Source: Dehalococcoidia bacterium (GTDB taxonomy: Bacteria > Chloroflexota > Dehalococcoidia > GIF9 > AB-539-J10). From it: DNA of 9,146 nt. Both the position numbers and the translations under genes were made by a program. The notes beneath the pieces are model-generated. The model was not told where the DNA came from. It searched no databases and worked only from the letters and a program-made list of their open reading frames with translations. Shown piece after piece: positions 1 through 6,408 of this stretch. The stretch lies in assembly GCA_004375885.1 (NCBI GenBank), contig SOJG01000019.1, forward strand, positions 1 through 9,146, read 5' to 3'. Positions within the stretch are counted from its first letter, which is position 1; each line of letters begins with the position of its first letter.

Positions 1-608
1 CCCGGGGCTAAGATTAAGTAGCGACAGCTTAAACTTTCACCATTCTCAGTTTCCACAGCTTTGACTGCACCGTCATCAACTACAATATTCCTAATCGCCG
101 TTCTCAGCCTTATATCCAATTTGGATGACAGGAAATTCTCCATGGCCTTCAATGTTTGATGACAAAGTTCGGTTCCCAGGTGACGCAATCTAACAGGGGT
201 CAGTGTGAGGTCGGCTAAGGCAGCCTCTCGCTCCAGCTCAGGTATCTTTCCCCCCGTTCCATAGACCTTGCGAGGGGCGCCAAATCTGAGATAGATAGAG
301 TCAACATAATCTATGAGTGCTTGGGCCTGGTCAAAACCGACCAATTCCTTGAGGCGGCCGCCTACCTGGGTGGACAGAGTTAGTTTGCCGTCGCTGAAAG
401 CTCCAGCACCTCCGAAACCACTTACTAAACGGCATGGAGAGCACAGGGCACAGCGTCCACTTCCGTTTTGAACCGGGCAAACTCGAGCATCAATTTCGCC
501 TCCCTTGTCCAGGAGCAGCACGTCGAGGCCACTGCCACATAGTTCTAGACTGGCGAATATGCCTGCGGGACCAGCACCAACTATGACGACATCATAGCTT
601 CTGCCCAT
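1..608 (-). CDS. FAD-dependent dehydrogenase, COG2509-like (partial, N-terminal 202 residues)
   Basis: The reading frame stays open from an ATG at 608 to the left edge, so the C-terminal part is missing. The N-terminus, with GAGPAG at residues 11-16, is a Rossmann-type FAD-binding fold. It is followed by a four-cysteine cluster (C44, C53, C56, C59; spacing C-x8-C-x2-C-x2-C) and then GFGGAGAFSDGKL. That combination is typical of the uncharacterised FAD-dependent dehydrogenases of COG2509; the substrate is unknown. The cysteine spacing could hold an iron-sulfur cluster or zinc, which is inference only. There is no signal peptide or membrane segment, so it is probably cytoplasmic. It starts 18 bp after the meaB stop, so the two are probably cotranscribed, although no clear Shine-Dalgarno precedes this ATG. 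An ATG 12 bp further upstream (at 620) is out of frame and meets a stop quickly. Confidence 0.85.
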   Translation of the reverse strand, partial: MGRSYDVVIVGAGPAGIFASLELCGSGLDVLLLDKGGEIDARVCPVQNGSGRCALCSPCRLVSGFGGAGAFSDGKLTLSTQVGGRLKELVGFDQAQALIDYVDSIYLRFGAPRKVYGTGGKIPELEREAALADLTLTPVRLRHLGTELCHQTLKAMENFLSSKLDIRLRTAIRNIVVDDGAVKAVETENGESLSCRYLILAP

Positions 609-626
609 CGAGATTCATTGCGGGTG

Positions 627-1598
627 TTATCGGCGCAGCCAATCGGCTAAGAGCTTTCCGGACCTGAGGATTTCGTCGGCGGCCGAATATGGGTCGAGCT
701 CCCCCTTTTCTACCCTCTCAACATAGCTACTCAGATGCCCATCTTGTTCGATTGCCTTGATTAACCTATGAGTAAGTTTCTGTTCTATCGTCTTCATGAA
801 GTCGGATTTGCGCTGCAGTTGGCGTCGCTGCGAAAGCTGATGTGTCTCGCAGAGGGCCTGGCGGTGCAATTGGATCTGTTCATGAAGCTCTTCGATGCCA
901 ACATCGTTAATCGCTTCTGTGACTACCACAGGTATATCCCACCAACTTGGCTCACGAAGATGTAACATAGCTTGTATATCACGGACAAAGCTGTCGGCGC
1001 CAGGATGGTCAGCCTTGTTAACAACAAATATGTCAGCGATCTCAAGTAATCCTGCTTTCATCGTCTGTATGGCATCACCAGATTCAGGACACAATGTAAC
1101 AAGCACAGTATCGGTTTTCTCCATAATATCCACCTCGCCTTGTCCTACTCCCACCGTCTCTACCAGGATAACGTCGTTGCCAGCGGCGTCAAGCAACTTG
1201 ATCACAGCGCCGGCAGTCTGCGGCAGCCCGCCCATGCTCCCACGAGTCGCCATGCTGCGGATAAAGACCCCACTATCAAGATAATGTTGCTGCATTCGTA
1301 TGCGGTCGCCCAGTACTGCTCCTCCCGTGAACGGGCTGGTGGGGTCTACCGCAATTATGCCGACCTTCAAACGTTGTCTCCTCATCAGTATGGTCAGTCT
1401 GTCTACCAGGGTGCTCTTTCCTGCCCCTGAGGGCCCAGTTACTCCTATGCAGTGTGCCTTCCCCAAGCGCGGAGCGATGCGCTTCATTATCTCGGGTACT
1501 TGGCTGCTTTCATTTTCAACTAGGCTGATGACGCGCGACAGGGACAGGCTTTCCCCTTCAAGCATTCGTTCCAGCAGCCTCGTAGTCTCAGGAGTCAT
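627..1598 (-). CDS. meaB: Methylmalonyl-CoA mutase-associated GTPase MeaB (ArgK/G3E family)
   Basis: This is a 323-residue P-loop GTPase, the usual length for MeaB/ArgK proteins. The Walker A loop GPSGAGKST lies at residues 55-63. It is followed by AVDPTSPFTGG (about 83-93) with the family-typical GDRIRM, by the switch segment VETVGVGQGE (about 146-155) and by the guanine-specificity motif NKAD (194-197). In characterised relatives MeaB binds adenosylcobalamin-dependent methylmalonyl-CoA mutase, gates cofactor loading and protects the enzyme from inactivation. No mutase subunit lies in this window, so the partner must be encoded elsewhere, and a related acyl-CoA mutase is also possible. The old name, LAO/AO transport ATPase, is a misnomer. 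The ATG at 1598 is preceded by a promoter-like sequence and only a short leader without a strong Shine-Dalgarno. The downstream neighbour on the same strand is the FAD dehydrogenase. Confidence 0.93.
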   Translation of the reverse strand: MTPETTRLLERMLEGESLSLSRVISLVENESSQVPEIMKRIAPRLGKAHCIGVTGPSGAGKSTLVDRLTILMRRQRLKVGIIAVDPTSPFTGGAVLGDRIRMQQHYLDSGVFIRSMATRGSMGGLPQTAGAVIKLLDAAGNDVILVETVGVGQGEVDIMEKTDTVLVTLCPESGDAIQTMKAGLLEIADIFVVNKADHPGADSFVRDIQAMLHLREPSWWDIPVVVTEAINDVGIEELHEQIQLHRQALCETHQLSQRRQLQRKSDFMKTIEQKLTHRLIKAIEQDGHLSSYVERVEKGELDPYSAADEILRSGKLLADWLRR

Positions 1599-1616
1599 TC
1601 GTTGCGGGGTCAGGTT

Positions 1617-1645
1617 ATTCTATAGCTTTATAGATTGCCAGTCAA
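1617..1645 (-). promoter_or_regulatory. Candidate sigma70 promoter for meaB
   Basis: On the minus strand, TTGACT (1645-1640) is separated by exactly 17 bp from TAGAAT (1622-1617); each hexamer is one mismatch from consensus. Transcription would start near 1610, leaving a leader of about 12 nt before the meaB ATG. A short AT-rich dyad (TCTATA-GCTT-TATAGA, 1619-1634) overlaps the -10, but in such AT-rich sequence it may be chance. The rest of the 153-bp gap between sagB and meaB (1599-1751) shows no gene and no hairpin followed by a T-run, so read-through from the sagB operon is possible. Confidence 0.55.
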
Positions 1646-1751
1646 CTGAATCCACAGTGATGGCACGCAGGGCGGAAACTCAAATCAATCGGGAGCCAGA
1701 CGTGTCTGTAGCCAGGCACTAGCTGTAGAGCTCAGCGAGTTTTGCCTTCCT

Positions 1752-2390
1752 CTACACTGCCTTGCCGAGAGGCATTATGTACAAGGGCTTGACTTCTTCC
1801 TCTACACCGAGGGTTTTCCTTACGTCTTCATCATGAAAGGCACCGACTTCCACGGTGGCTAGCCCCAAAGCCACAGCTTGAAGATGGATGTTTTCAGCTA
1901 CATGTCCTGCCTCTATGTGGACATATCTCTCCCCACGTTGCCCATATCTATGGCAAGTCCTGTGATAGAGGGCACAGATGACAATATCGACAGGGGCTTC
2001 AAGAAGAAACTCCTGGTTCAGAGCTGCTCTGGCTAGGTGAGGTCGCAAATCGGCTGGTTTGTGCAAGCCCAGCGAATGAGAGTTCGCTTCATAACGGTAG
2101 AGGCCAGCTGGTAGCACTTCGGAGGTCTGTGTTGCCTTCCCGGCGATGACACCCTGTCTGCCCACCAAGACGAGAATCTCCAGTGGATACGTAGCTCCGG
2201 CACTGGGCGCCGCCCTAGACCCTCTAGTTCCCGTGAGGCCCTGGGCCGCCCAGAGTATTTGACTTAGTTGACATAAGTCCAGTGGCTCCTGACGGTACCT
2301 TCGAACCGATCTGCGTTTCGCTATCGCTTCCTCTAACGAAACCTCGCCCTTCAACTGAGGAGATGGAAGCTTGATCGTGGCTTGCCTCAT
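1752..2390 (-). CDS. SagB/ThcOx-type FMN-dependent nitroreductase family dehydrogenase
   Basis: The 212-residue protein has the nitroreductase-fold signature RRSVRRY (about 26-32), which contacts the flavin phosphate. It also has PSAGATYPLE (62-71), the hallmark of the SagB/thiazole-oxidase branch, and a C-terminal half containing EAGHVAENIHLQAVALGL and ending in MPLGKAV. Members bind FMN and oxidise varied substrates, including azolines in peptide natural products. Neither a cyclodehydratase nor a precursor peptide is nearby, so a role in peptide maturation is not supported and the substrate is unknown. I chose the ATG at 2390 because AAAGGTG lies 5 nt before it. A TTG at 2414 would add eight residues with no better ribosome site. 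It lies 32 bp downstream of rtcB on the same strand and is probably the last gene of the archease-rtcB operon. Confidence 0.85.
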   Translation of the reverse strand: MRQATIKLPSPQLKGEVSLEEAIAKRRSVRRYRQEPLDLCQLSQILWAAQGLTGTRGSRAAPSAGATYPLEILVLVGRQGVIAGKATQTSEVLPAGLYRYEANSHSLGLHKPADLRPHLARAALNQEFLLEAPVDIVICALYHRTCHRYGQRGERYVHIEAGHVAENIHLQAVALGLATVEVGAFHDEDVRKTLGVEEEVKPLYIMPLGKAV

Positions 2391-2422
2391 GGCAGCACCT
2401 TTCGTCCTTATCAATGAATGGT

Positions 2423-3880
2423 TCAGCCCTTGATAACGCCCATAGGCACAGCCATAGCCACCTTTCTTGAAATGCCGGCTTGGTGGACCACATCCATGAC
2501 TGCGGTGATATCTTTGTAAGCTTGAGATGCCTCCTCGGCCAACGAAGGAATGTTTCCAGCCTTAACGATAATGCCTCTGTTCTCCAGTTCTCGAACGACA
2601 TCACTACCTTTCAGCAGTCGCTTAGCAGCACCCCGGCTTAGCATCCTGCCGGCACCGTGGCAGGTGGAGCCAAAGGTCTCATCCATGGCTTCTTGAGTGC
2701 CCACAGCAACAAAGGAACAGCGTCCCATGTCTCCAGGCAAGAACACTGGCTGCCCTACGTCCTTGTACCGTCTGGGTATATCCTTGTGGCCCGCCGGAAA
2801 AGCTCGGGTAGCTCCCTTGCGGTGAACACAAACCTTAGACTTGCGGCCATCTACCGCATGTTCCTCGATTTTGGCTATGTTATGAGCAACATCATAAATC
2901 TGCTTCATGCCCAGTTCCTCGGGGCTTTTACCAAGAACCCTAGAAAAACTCTCTCTAACCCAGTGGGCAATACATTGCCGGTTGGCCCAAGCGTAATTAG
3001 CGGCACATGCCATAGCAGCCAGATAATCTTGACCTTCCGGCGACTCGACGGGGGCGCAGGCAAGCTGACGATCAGGGAGCTTAATCCCGTACCTTGATAC
3101 TGCTCGCTCCATGACACGCAGATAATCAGTACACACTTGATGACCAAAGCCGCGAGAGCCAGTGTGAATCAGGACCAATATCTGACCCACCTGGGTGATG
3201 CCCATAATACTAGATATGCGGGAGTCAAATATCTCCTTCACTACTTGAATCTCAAGAAAGTGATTTCCCGAGCCCAGTGTGCCTGCCTGAGGCATCCCTC
3301 TCTTGGTTGCTCTGTCGCTTATTTTGCGGGGATCCGCACCGGCAAGGCATCCGTTTTCTTCAGTGACATCCAAGTCCTCCTCATAACCCAAGCCTCGCTT
3401 CACTGCCCAACGAGCGCCCTCAATCATCACCTGCTCCATCTCTTTTTGCCCTACCTTTATCTTCCCTTCAGAGCCAAGTCCTGACGGCACGTTAGCGAAC
3501 AGCTCGTTGATCAGCTCCTTGATTCTGGGTCGCACTTCAGGTTCGTTGAGATTTGTGCTTAACAGCCTTACGCCGCAGTTAATATCGTAGCCCACTCCTC
3601 CCGGGGAGATCACGCCATCCCTCACATCCATTGCCGCCACTCCGCCTATTGGGAAGCCATATCCCCAGTGGATATCCGGCATGGCGAAGGAGTAGCCTAC
3701 TATACCGGGGAGACTGGCCACATTGGCGACTTGCTCCAGCGTTTGTTCCTCACGCATGGACTCTAGCATTTCCTTACTGGCATAGATCAGACCGGGGACC
3801 CTCATGCCAGCTTTGTAATCCTCGGGGATCTTCCAGCGATAATCGTCTACCTTAACAAGCTGCCCTTGCCAGCGTGCCAT
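2423..3880 (-). CDS. rtcB: RNA-splicing ligase RtcB (GTP and Mn2+-dependent)
   Basis: At 485 residues this is a full-length RtcB of the archaeal/bacterial long form. RtcB joins RNA 2',3'-cyclic phosphate or 3'-phosphate ends to 5'-OH ends through an RtcB-GMP intermediate, in tRNA splicing or RNA repair. The expected metal ligands and nucleophile are all visible: D99 and C102 in GYDINCGVRLL, H207 in GSGNHFLE, H239 in IHTGSRGFGHQ, H333 in DVAHNIAK, and the guanylated histidine H408 in STCHGAGR. They keep a constant offset of four residues from the Pyrococcus enzyme numbering as I recall it, so there are no large internal indels. HRKGATRAFP and GDMGRCSFV are also present. The ATG at 3880 is well supported: AGGAG at 3893-3889 sits 8 nt upstream and overlaps the archease stop codon, indicating translational coupling. 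Neither RtcA nor an RtcR regulator is adjacent; archease takes that place. Confidence 0.97.
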   Translation of the reverse strand: MARWQGQLVKVDDYRWKIPEDYKAGMRVPGLIYASKEMLESMREEQTLEQVANVASLPGIVGYSFAMPDIHWGYGFPIGGVAAMDVRDGVISPGGVGYDINCGVRLLSTNLNEPEVRPRIKELINELFANVPSGLGSEGKIKVGQKEMEQVMIEGARWAVKRGLGYEEDLDVTEENGCLAGADPRKISDRATKRGMPQAGTLGSGNHFLEIQVVKEIFDSRISSIMGITQVGQILVLIHTGSRGFGHQVCTDYLRVMERAVSRYGIKLPDRQLACAPVESPEGQDYLAAMACAANYAWANRQCIAHWVRESFSRVLGKSPEELGMKQIYDVAHNIAKIEEHAVDGRKSKVCVHRKGATRAFPAGHKDIPRRYKDVGQPVFLPGDMGRCSFVAVGTQEAMDETFGSTCHGAGRMLSRGAAKRLLKGSDVVRELENRGIIVKAGNIPSLAEEASQAYKDITAVMDVVHQAGISRKVAMAVPMGVIKG

Positions 3881-3891
3881 GTCTTTAGCTC

Positions 3892-4314
3892 CTAGATATC
3901 GAAAATTATCTGTGCCCTGTAACCATCACCGTTCTTATCTAGCCTCAACATATGATACGTGGCTGCTTTTACCCCTGTCTTCACTTCATGCTTCGTCGAA
4001 TCAAAACCTTCGCCATAACAGGTAGCCCTAAGTTTGTTCTGAGTCAAACTCTCAATATCGAACCGGCTGAACAGAATGTGCTGGGCATCAAACAAGTAAA
4101 TAAGCTCATTAAGCCATTCGACGAGCAGGCCTTCTCTGTCCTCGCTACTCACTTCTAGCTCAAGGTGCAATCTCTGTTCAATCCTTCCAGGCTCCGTAAT
4201 CAGGGTGAACAGGCCAAGCGCAGCGTTGGAAAAAAGCTCCTGAACATCTGCTCCATAGGCGACGATGCCCACGTCCGCAGTATGGTCAACGATCTCAAAA
4301 GCTCTCTTCATCAT
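3892..4314 (-). CDS. Archease, RtcB-activating protein
   Basis: The 140-residue product matches the usual archease length. It opens with FEIVDHTADVGIVAYG, the diagnostic N-terminal motif with conserved Asp and His, has an internal LLVEWLNELIYLFD segment, and ends in the acidic IIFDI tail; the conserved acidic residues bind metal. Archease speeds guanylylation and turnover of RtcB and broadens its nucleotide use, and here it lies 11 bp upstream of rtcB on the same strand. The frame is open upstream to a TTG at 4455, but that 47-residue extension is not family-like and would begin upstream of the predicted promoter. ATGs at 4314 and 4311 (adjacent codons) are the credible starts; the predicted transcription start lies only a few bases before them. 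Confidence 0.93.
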   Translation of the reverse strand: MMKRAFEIVDHTADVGIVAYGADVQELFSNAALGLFTLITEPGRIEQRLHLELEVSSEDREGLLVEWLNELIYLFDAQHILFSRFDIESLTQNKLRATCYGEGFDSTKHEVKTGVKAATYHMLRLDKNGDGYRAQIIFDI

Positions 4315-4326
4315 TGGATATCCAAT
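4313..4326. repeat. Perfect 14-bp palindrome over the archease promoter/start
   Basis: ATTGGATATCCAAT is a perfect palindrome. It overlaps the last bases of the candidate -10, the predicted transcription start and the first bases of the archease ATG. A dimeric repressor bound here would block initiation. In a leaderless transcript only its distal half would be present, so it is more likely a DNA operator than an RNA hairpin. No regulator is encoded nearby. It could also be chance, since such short palindromes do occur. Confidence 0.45.
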
Positions 4327-4353
4327 CATACAAAATGAGAGACGATATGTCCA
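4325..4353 (-). promoter_or_regulatory. Candidate sigma70 promoter for archease-rtcB-sagB
   Basis: On the minus strand, TGGACA (4353-4348) and TATGAT (4330-4325) are each one mismatch from consensus and separated by 17 bp. A start 7 bp past the -10 falls near 4318, only about 4-7 nt before the two candidate ATGs at 4314 and 4311. The operon mRNA would therefore be leaderless or nearly so, consistent with the lack of a clear Shine-Dalgarno before archease. Confidence 0.55.
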
Positions 4354-4362
4354 TTTCCGCCG

Positions 4363-4431
4363 GCTTGTTTTTTGCACTTCGCACAAGCTGTTGCTAAAAT
4401 CAGCGTCGAGGGCAACAAAAAGGACAGCTTG
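4363..4431. repeat. Nested, mutually exclusive inverted repeats
   Basis: Three segments share complementary sequence: GCTTGT (4363-4368), ACAAGCTGT (4383-4391) and ACAGCTTG (4424-4431). The middle segment can pair with the left one (6 bp) or with the right one (8 bp perfect, CAAGCTGT with ACAGCTTG). The second pairing can be extended inward by TGC (4392-4394) with GCA (4412-4414). The block lies between the two divergent promoters, so it would not be in either predicted mRNA. It may be a protein-binding region, part of an unrecognised transcript, or chance. Confidence 0.35.
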
Positions 4432-4510
4432 CTGGTGCATCGTCCGATTTGGCAAGCCATCAAGAACCTTGTATCATTGAGACGGCAATGGGCAAGTCTC
4501 TTTACCAAGC

Positions 4511-4539
4511 TTGACTTCTCTGTGTAGAAACGGTATATG
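4511..4539 (+). promoter_or_regulatory. Candidate promoter for the riboflavin operon
   Basis: TTGACT (4511-4516) lies 17 bp before TATATG (4534-4539). The -35 is good; the -10 is only four of six and lacks the final T. Transcription would start near 4546, giving a leader of about 85 nt to the ribD ATG. That leader is too short for an FMN riboswitch and carries at most a 5-bp hairpin (CTGCA 4581-4585 with TGCAG 4598-4602). Confidence 0.4.
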
Positions 4540-4544
4540 TTTCT
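4526..4544. repeat. AGAAAC-N7-GTTTCT dyad across the rib -10
   Basis: Six-base arms (4526-4531 and 4539-4544) flank a 7-bp centre that holds most of the candidate -10. Two wobble pairs and one further A-T pair would extend it to 4523-4547 in RNA. Its place over the -10 suits a repressor operator, which could replace the missing riboswitch as the control of riboflavin synthesis. The regulator is unknown. Confidence 0.4.
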
Positions 4545-4630
4545 GTAGTCTTGGAAATGAGCACTGAAGGCAATGTGAATCTGCAGCCACCACATATTGC
4601 AGGGAATCCATCCCCCAGAGGTAGATGGTA

Positions 4631-5728
4631 ATGCCTCCCCAGCACTATATGGAATGTGCTCTATCTTTGGCCAGGCTGGCTATCGGATACACGAGCCCTA
4701 ACCCGGCAGTGGGGGCAGTAGTCGTGAAAGACGGGCTTGTTGTTGGCATGGGATATACTCAGCCAGCTGGGTCGGAGCATGCTGAGGTTATGGCGCTTCG
4801 TCAGGCTGGTGGCAGGGCGCAAGATGGTGCCATGTATGTCACACTGGAGCCGTGCTCCCATCATGGACGTACGCCACCCTGCACTGAATCTATCATCACT
4901 GCTGGCATTTCGGAGGTGTATGTAGCCCTGCTCGATCCCAACCCGGTGGTCTCAGGGCGCGGGATAGGGAAGCTAAATGCAACAGGCATCAAGACTTACG
5001 TAGGCATGTGTCAACAAGAGGCTTGCGAAATAAATGAGGCTTATATCAAGCATGTTACTACTGGATTACCATTCGTCGTGGCCAAATTCGCCATGAGCCT
5101 TGACGGCAAGATTGCTACGAAGACCGGTGATTCTAAATGGATAACCAGCGAAGAGGCAAGAAGGTATGCGCATGCCCTGCGTCATACTGCCGACGCCATA
5201 ATGGTAGGGGTAAACACTATTGTTGCTGACAATCCTCACCTAACAGCTAAAGGCTGTGGCGGCAGAGGGGGTATAGGAAGGAGGCAGCCTCTGCGCCTAG
5301 TTGTTGATAGTAAAGGAAGAGTACCGCTGGACGCCCACATTTTTGATCCACCAGGCGAGGTTTTGCTTGCCGTGGTAGCACCCTTTGACTCTGTAAGGAA
5401 GGCTGAACTCGTACAGGCTGGCGCGGGGGTACTGGAATTGCCCGCTAGGGAAGGGGCAGTAGATATCCTGGAACTACTGAAGCTGTTGGGCAAGCGGGAG
5501 ATTGTCACCGTTCTGGTTGAGGGAGGCGGCAAACTTCTTGGTTGCCTGTTTGACCAGCATTTGGTGGACAAGGTATTGGCTTTCATCTCGCCCATTATCA
5601 TCGGCGGCCGCGAGGCTGCTAGTGTGGGGGGAAACGGCGCTGACAACATGGCTGAGGCTTTGCGGCTCAGCGGAGTCGACATTGAAAGCTTCGGTGATGA
5701 CATATTGGTCAGTGGATACACTAAGTAA
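4631..5728 (+). CDS. ribD: Bifunctional diaminohydroxyphosphoribosylaminopyrimidine deaminase / 5-amino-6-(5-phosphoribosylamino)uracil reductase
   Basis: RibD performs the second and third steps of riboflavin synthesis: zinc-dependent deamination of the pyrimidine product of GTP cyclohydrolase II, then NADPH-dependent reduction of the ribosyl side chain. The N-terminal deaminase domain (about 1-140) has SPNPAVGAVVVKDG, the catalytic HAE (H50, E52) and the zinc cysteines C75 and C84 within EPCSHHGRTPPC. The reductase domain (about 145-365) has KFAMSLDGKIA, GDSKWITSEEAR, MVGVNTIVADNPHLT and VEGGGKLLG. The length of 365 residues is normal. The start is uncertain by two codons: AGAGGT at 4617-4622 lies 8 nt before the ATG at 4631 but only 2 nt before the ATG at 4625, and MPPQHYMECAL resembles the usual RibD N-terminus. 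It is first in the rib operon, 38 bp before ribE. Confidence 0.96.
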   Translation: MPPQHYMECALSLARLAIGYTSPNPAVGAVVVKDGLVVGMGYTQPAGSEHAEVMALRQAGGRAQDGAMYVTLEPCSHHGRTPPCTESIITAGISEVYVALLDPNPVVSGRGIGKLNATGIKTYVGMCQQEACEINEAYIKHVTTGLPFVVAKFAMSLDGKIATKTGDSKWITSEEARRYAHALRHTADAIMVGVNTIVADNPHLTAKGCGGRGGIGRRQPLRLVVDSKGRVPLDAHIFDPPGEVLLAVVAPFDSVRKAELVQAGAGVLELPAREGAVDILELLKLLGKREIVTVLVEGGGKLLGCLFDQHLVDKVLAFISPIIIGGREAASVGGNGADNMAEALRLSGVDIESFGDDILVSGYTK

Positions 5729-5766
5729 GAATGCTTGCAGCAAACGTAGCTTTCTAGGCGTATGGC

Positions 5767-6408
5767 ATGTTCACCGGGATAGTTGAAGAGATTGGCATAG
5801 TCAGGGAAACGAGCTCGAATCGCTTGGCCTTCGAAGCCCACAAGGTGCTTGAAGGAACAAAGGTAGGTGATAGCATAGCTGTTAATGGTGTTTGCCTAAC
5901 TGTTGTCTCCTTGGGCAATCGCGGCTTCAGTGTTGATGTGATGCCTGAGACGCGGCGTTGCACCAATCTGGGCAGACTCCAGTATGGCGACCAGGTGAAT
6001 CTGGAGAGGGCATTGATGCTGGGGGGGCGCTGTGGTGGCCATCTCGTATTGGGGCACATTGATGATACGGGAGAAGTGACGGATGTGACCGGCGAAGAAA
6101 CCGCCCGTATTATGAGGATTTCAGCAGCCGCTCAGTTAATGCCTTACATCGTAAGTAAGGGCTTCATTGCTGTTGATGGCGTTAGCCTCACCATTGTGAA
6201 CTCTGCTGAGCTTTTCCTTATTGTGTCTTTGGTAGCTTACACTTCGAAACAGACTACGCTAGGAAGCAGAATACGTGGGGATATAGTCAACTTAGAAACA
6301 GACATTATAGCCAAATATGTGGAGCGTTTTACGAAGGGACAAGCACGCAGTTTAGACTTCGAGCTCCTCAAGGAATACGGATTTGTAGGGCAAACGGATG
6401 GCAGCTAG
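5767..6408 (+). CDS. ribE: Riboflavin synthase (alpha subunit)
   Basis: This 213-residue enzyme dismutates two 6,7-dimethyl-8-ribityllumazine molecules into riboflavin and the pyrimidine that is recycled. The family's duplicated lumazine-binding barrels are evident. Barrel one starts with MFTGIVEEIG and contains AVNGVCLTVV, DVMPET and NLERAL. Barrel two follows GGRCGGHLVLGHID (about 87-99) and contains AVDGVSLTIV and VNLETDIIAKYVER. The segment usually read as Leu-Ile-Pro-His-Thr in homologues is LVAYT here (155-159), so tyrosine replaces histidine at 158. The C-terminal tail after KYVERF is about 26 residues. Starting at ATG 5767 gives the canonical N-terminus; an AGG 8 nt upstream is only a weak ribosome site. 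Its last 11 bases overlap the start of ribBA. Confidence 0.95.
   Translation: MFTGIVEEIGIVRETSSNRLAFEAHKVLEGTKVGDSIAVNGVCLTVVSLGNRGFSVDVMPETRRCTNLGRLQYGDQVNLERALMLGGRCGGHLVLGHIDDTGEVTDVTGEETARIMRISAAAQLMPYIVSKGFIAVDGVSLTIVNSAELFLIVSLVAYTSKQTTLGSRIRGDIVNLETDIIAKYVERFTKGQARSLDFELLKEYGFVGQTDGS

Larger units (their letters stand above)
4315..4624. other. Non-coding divergent regulatory region between archease and ribD
   Basis: About 310 bp without a convincing gene separates the minus-strand RNA-repair operon from the plus-strand riboflavin operon. It contains the archease promoter at its left end, a block of nested inverted repeats (4363-4431), and the candidate rib promoter and dyad (4511-4547). 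Short frames open here on both strands give low-complexity products without family resemblance. The conserved blocks of an FMN (RFN) riboswitch are absent. Confidence 0.6.

Noticed and set aside
895..1722. Overlapping plus-strand frames opposite meaB
   Set aside because: meaB on the minus strand has complete GTPase motifs; the plus-strand frames have low-complexity products and no start signals.
1660..1751. Terminator between sagB and meaB
   Set aside because: Small imperfect inverted repeats such as CAGAC/GTCTG exist, but there is no stable stem followed by a T-run on the minus strand.
2224..2604. 126-residue minus-strand frame across the rtcB-sagB junction
   Set aside because: It is out of frame with two well-conserved genes that explain the sequence.
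4315..4455. 47-residue N-terminal extension of archease from a TTG at 4455
   Set aside because: The extension is unlike the family, lies upstream of the predicted promoter, and the remaining 140 residues already match full-length archease.
4330..4624. FMN (RFN) riboswitch upstream of ribD
   Set aside because: Expected from the operon's function, but the conserved sequence blocks and multi-helix arrangement are not visible on the plus strand.
5236..5841. 201-residue minus-strand frame opposite ribD/ribE
   Set aside because: Proline- and serine-rich translation of the complement of well-supported genes; no ribosome site or family resemblance.
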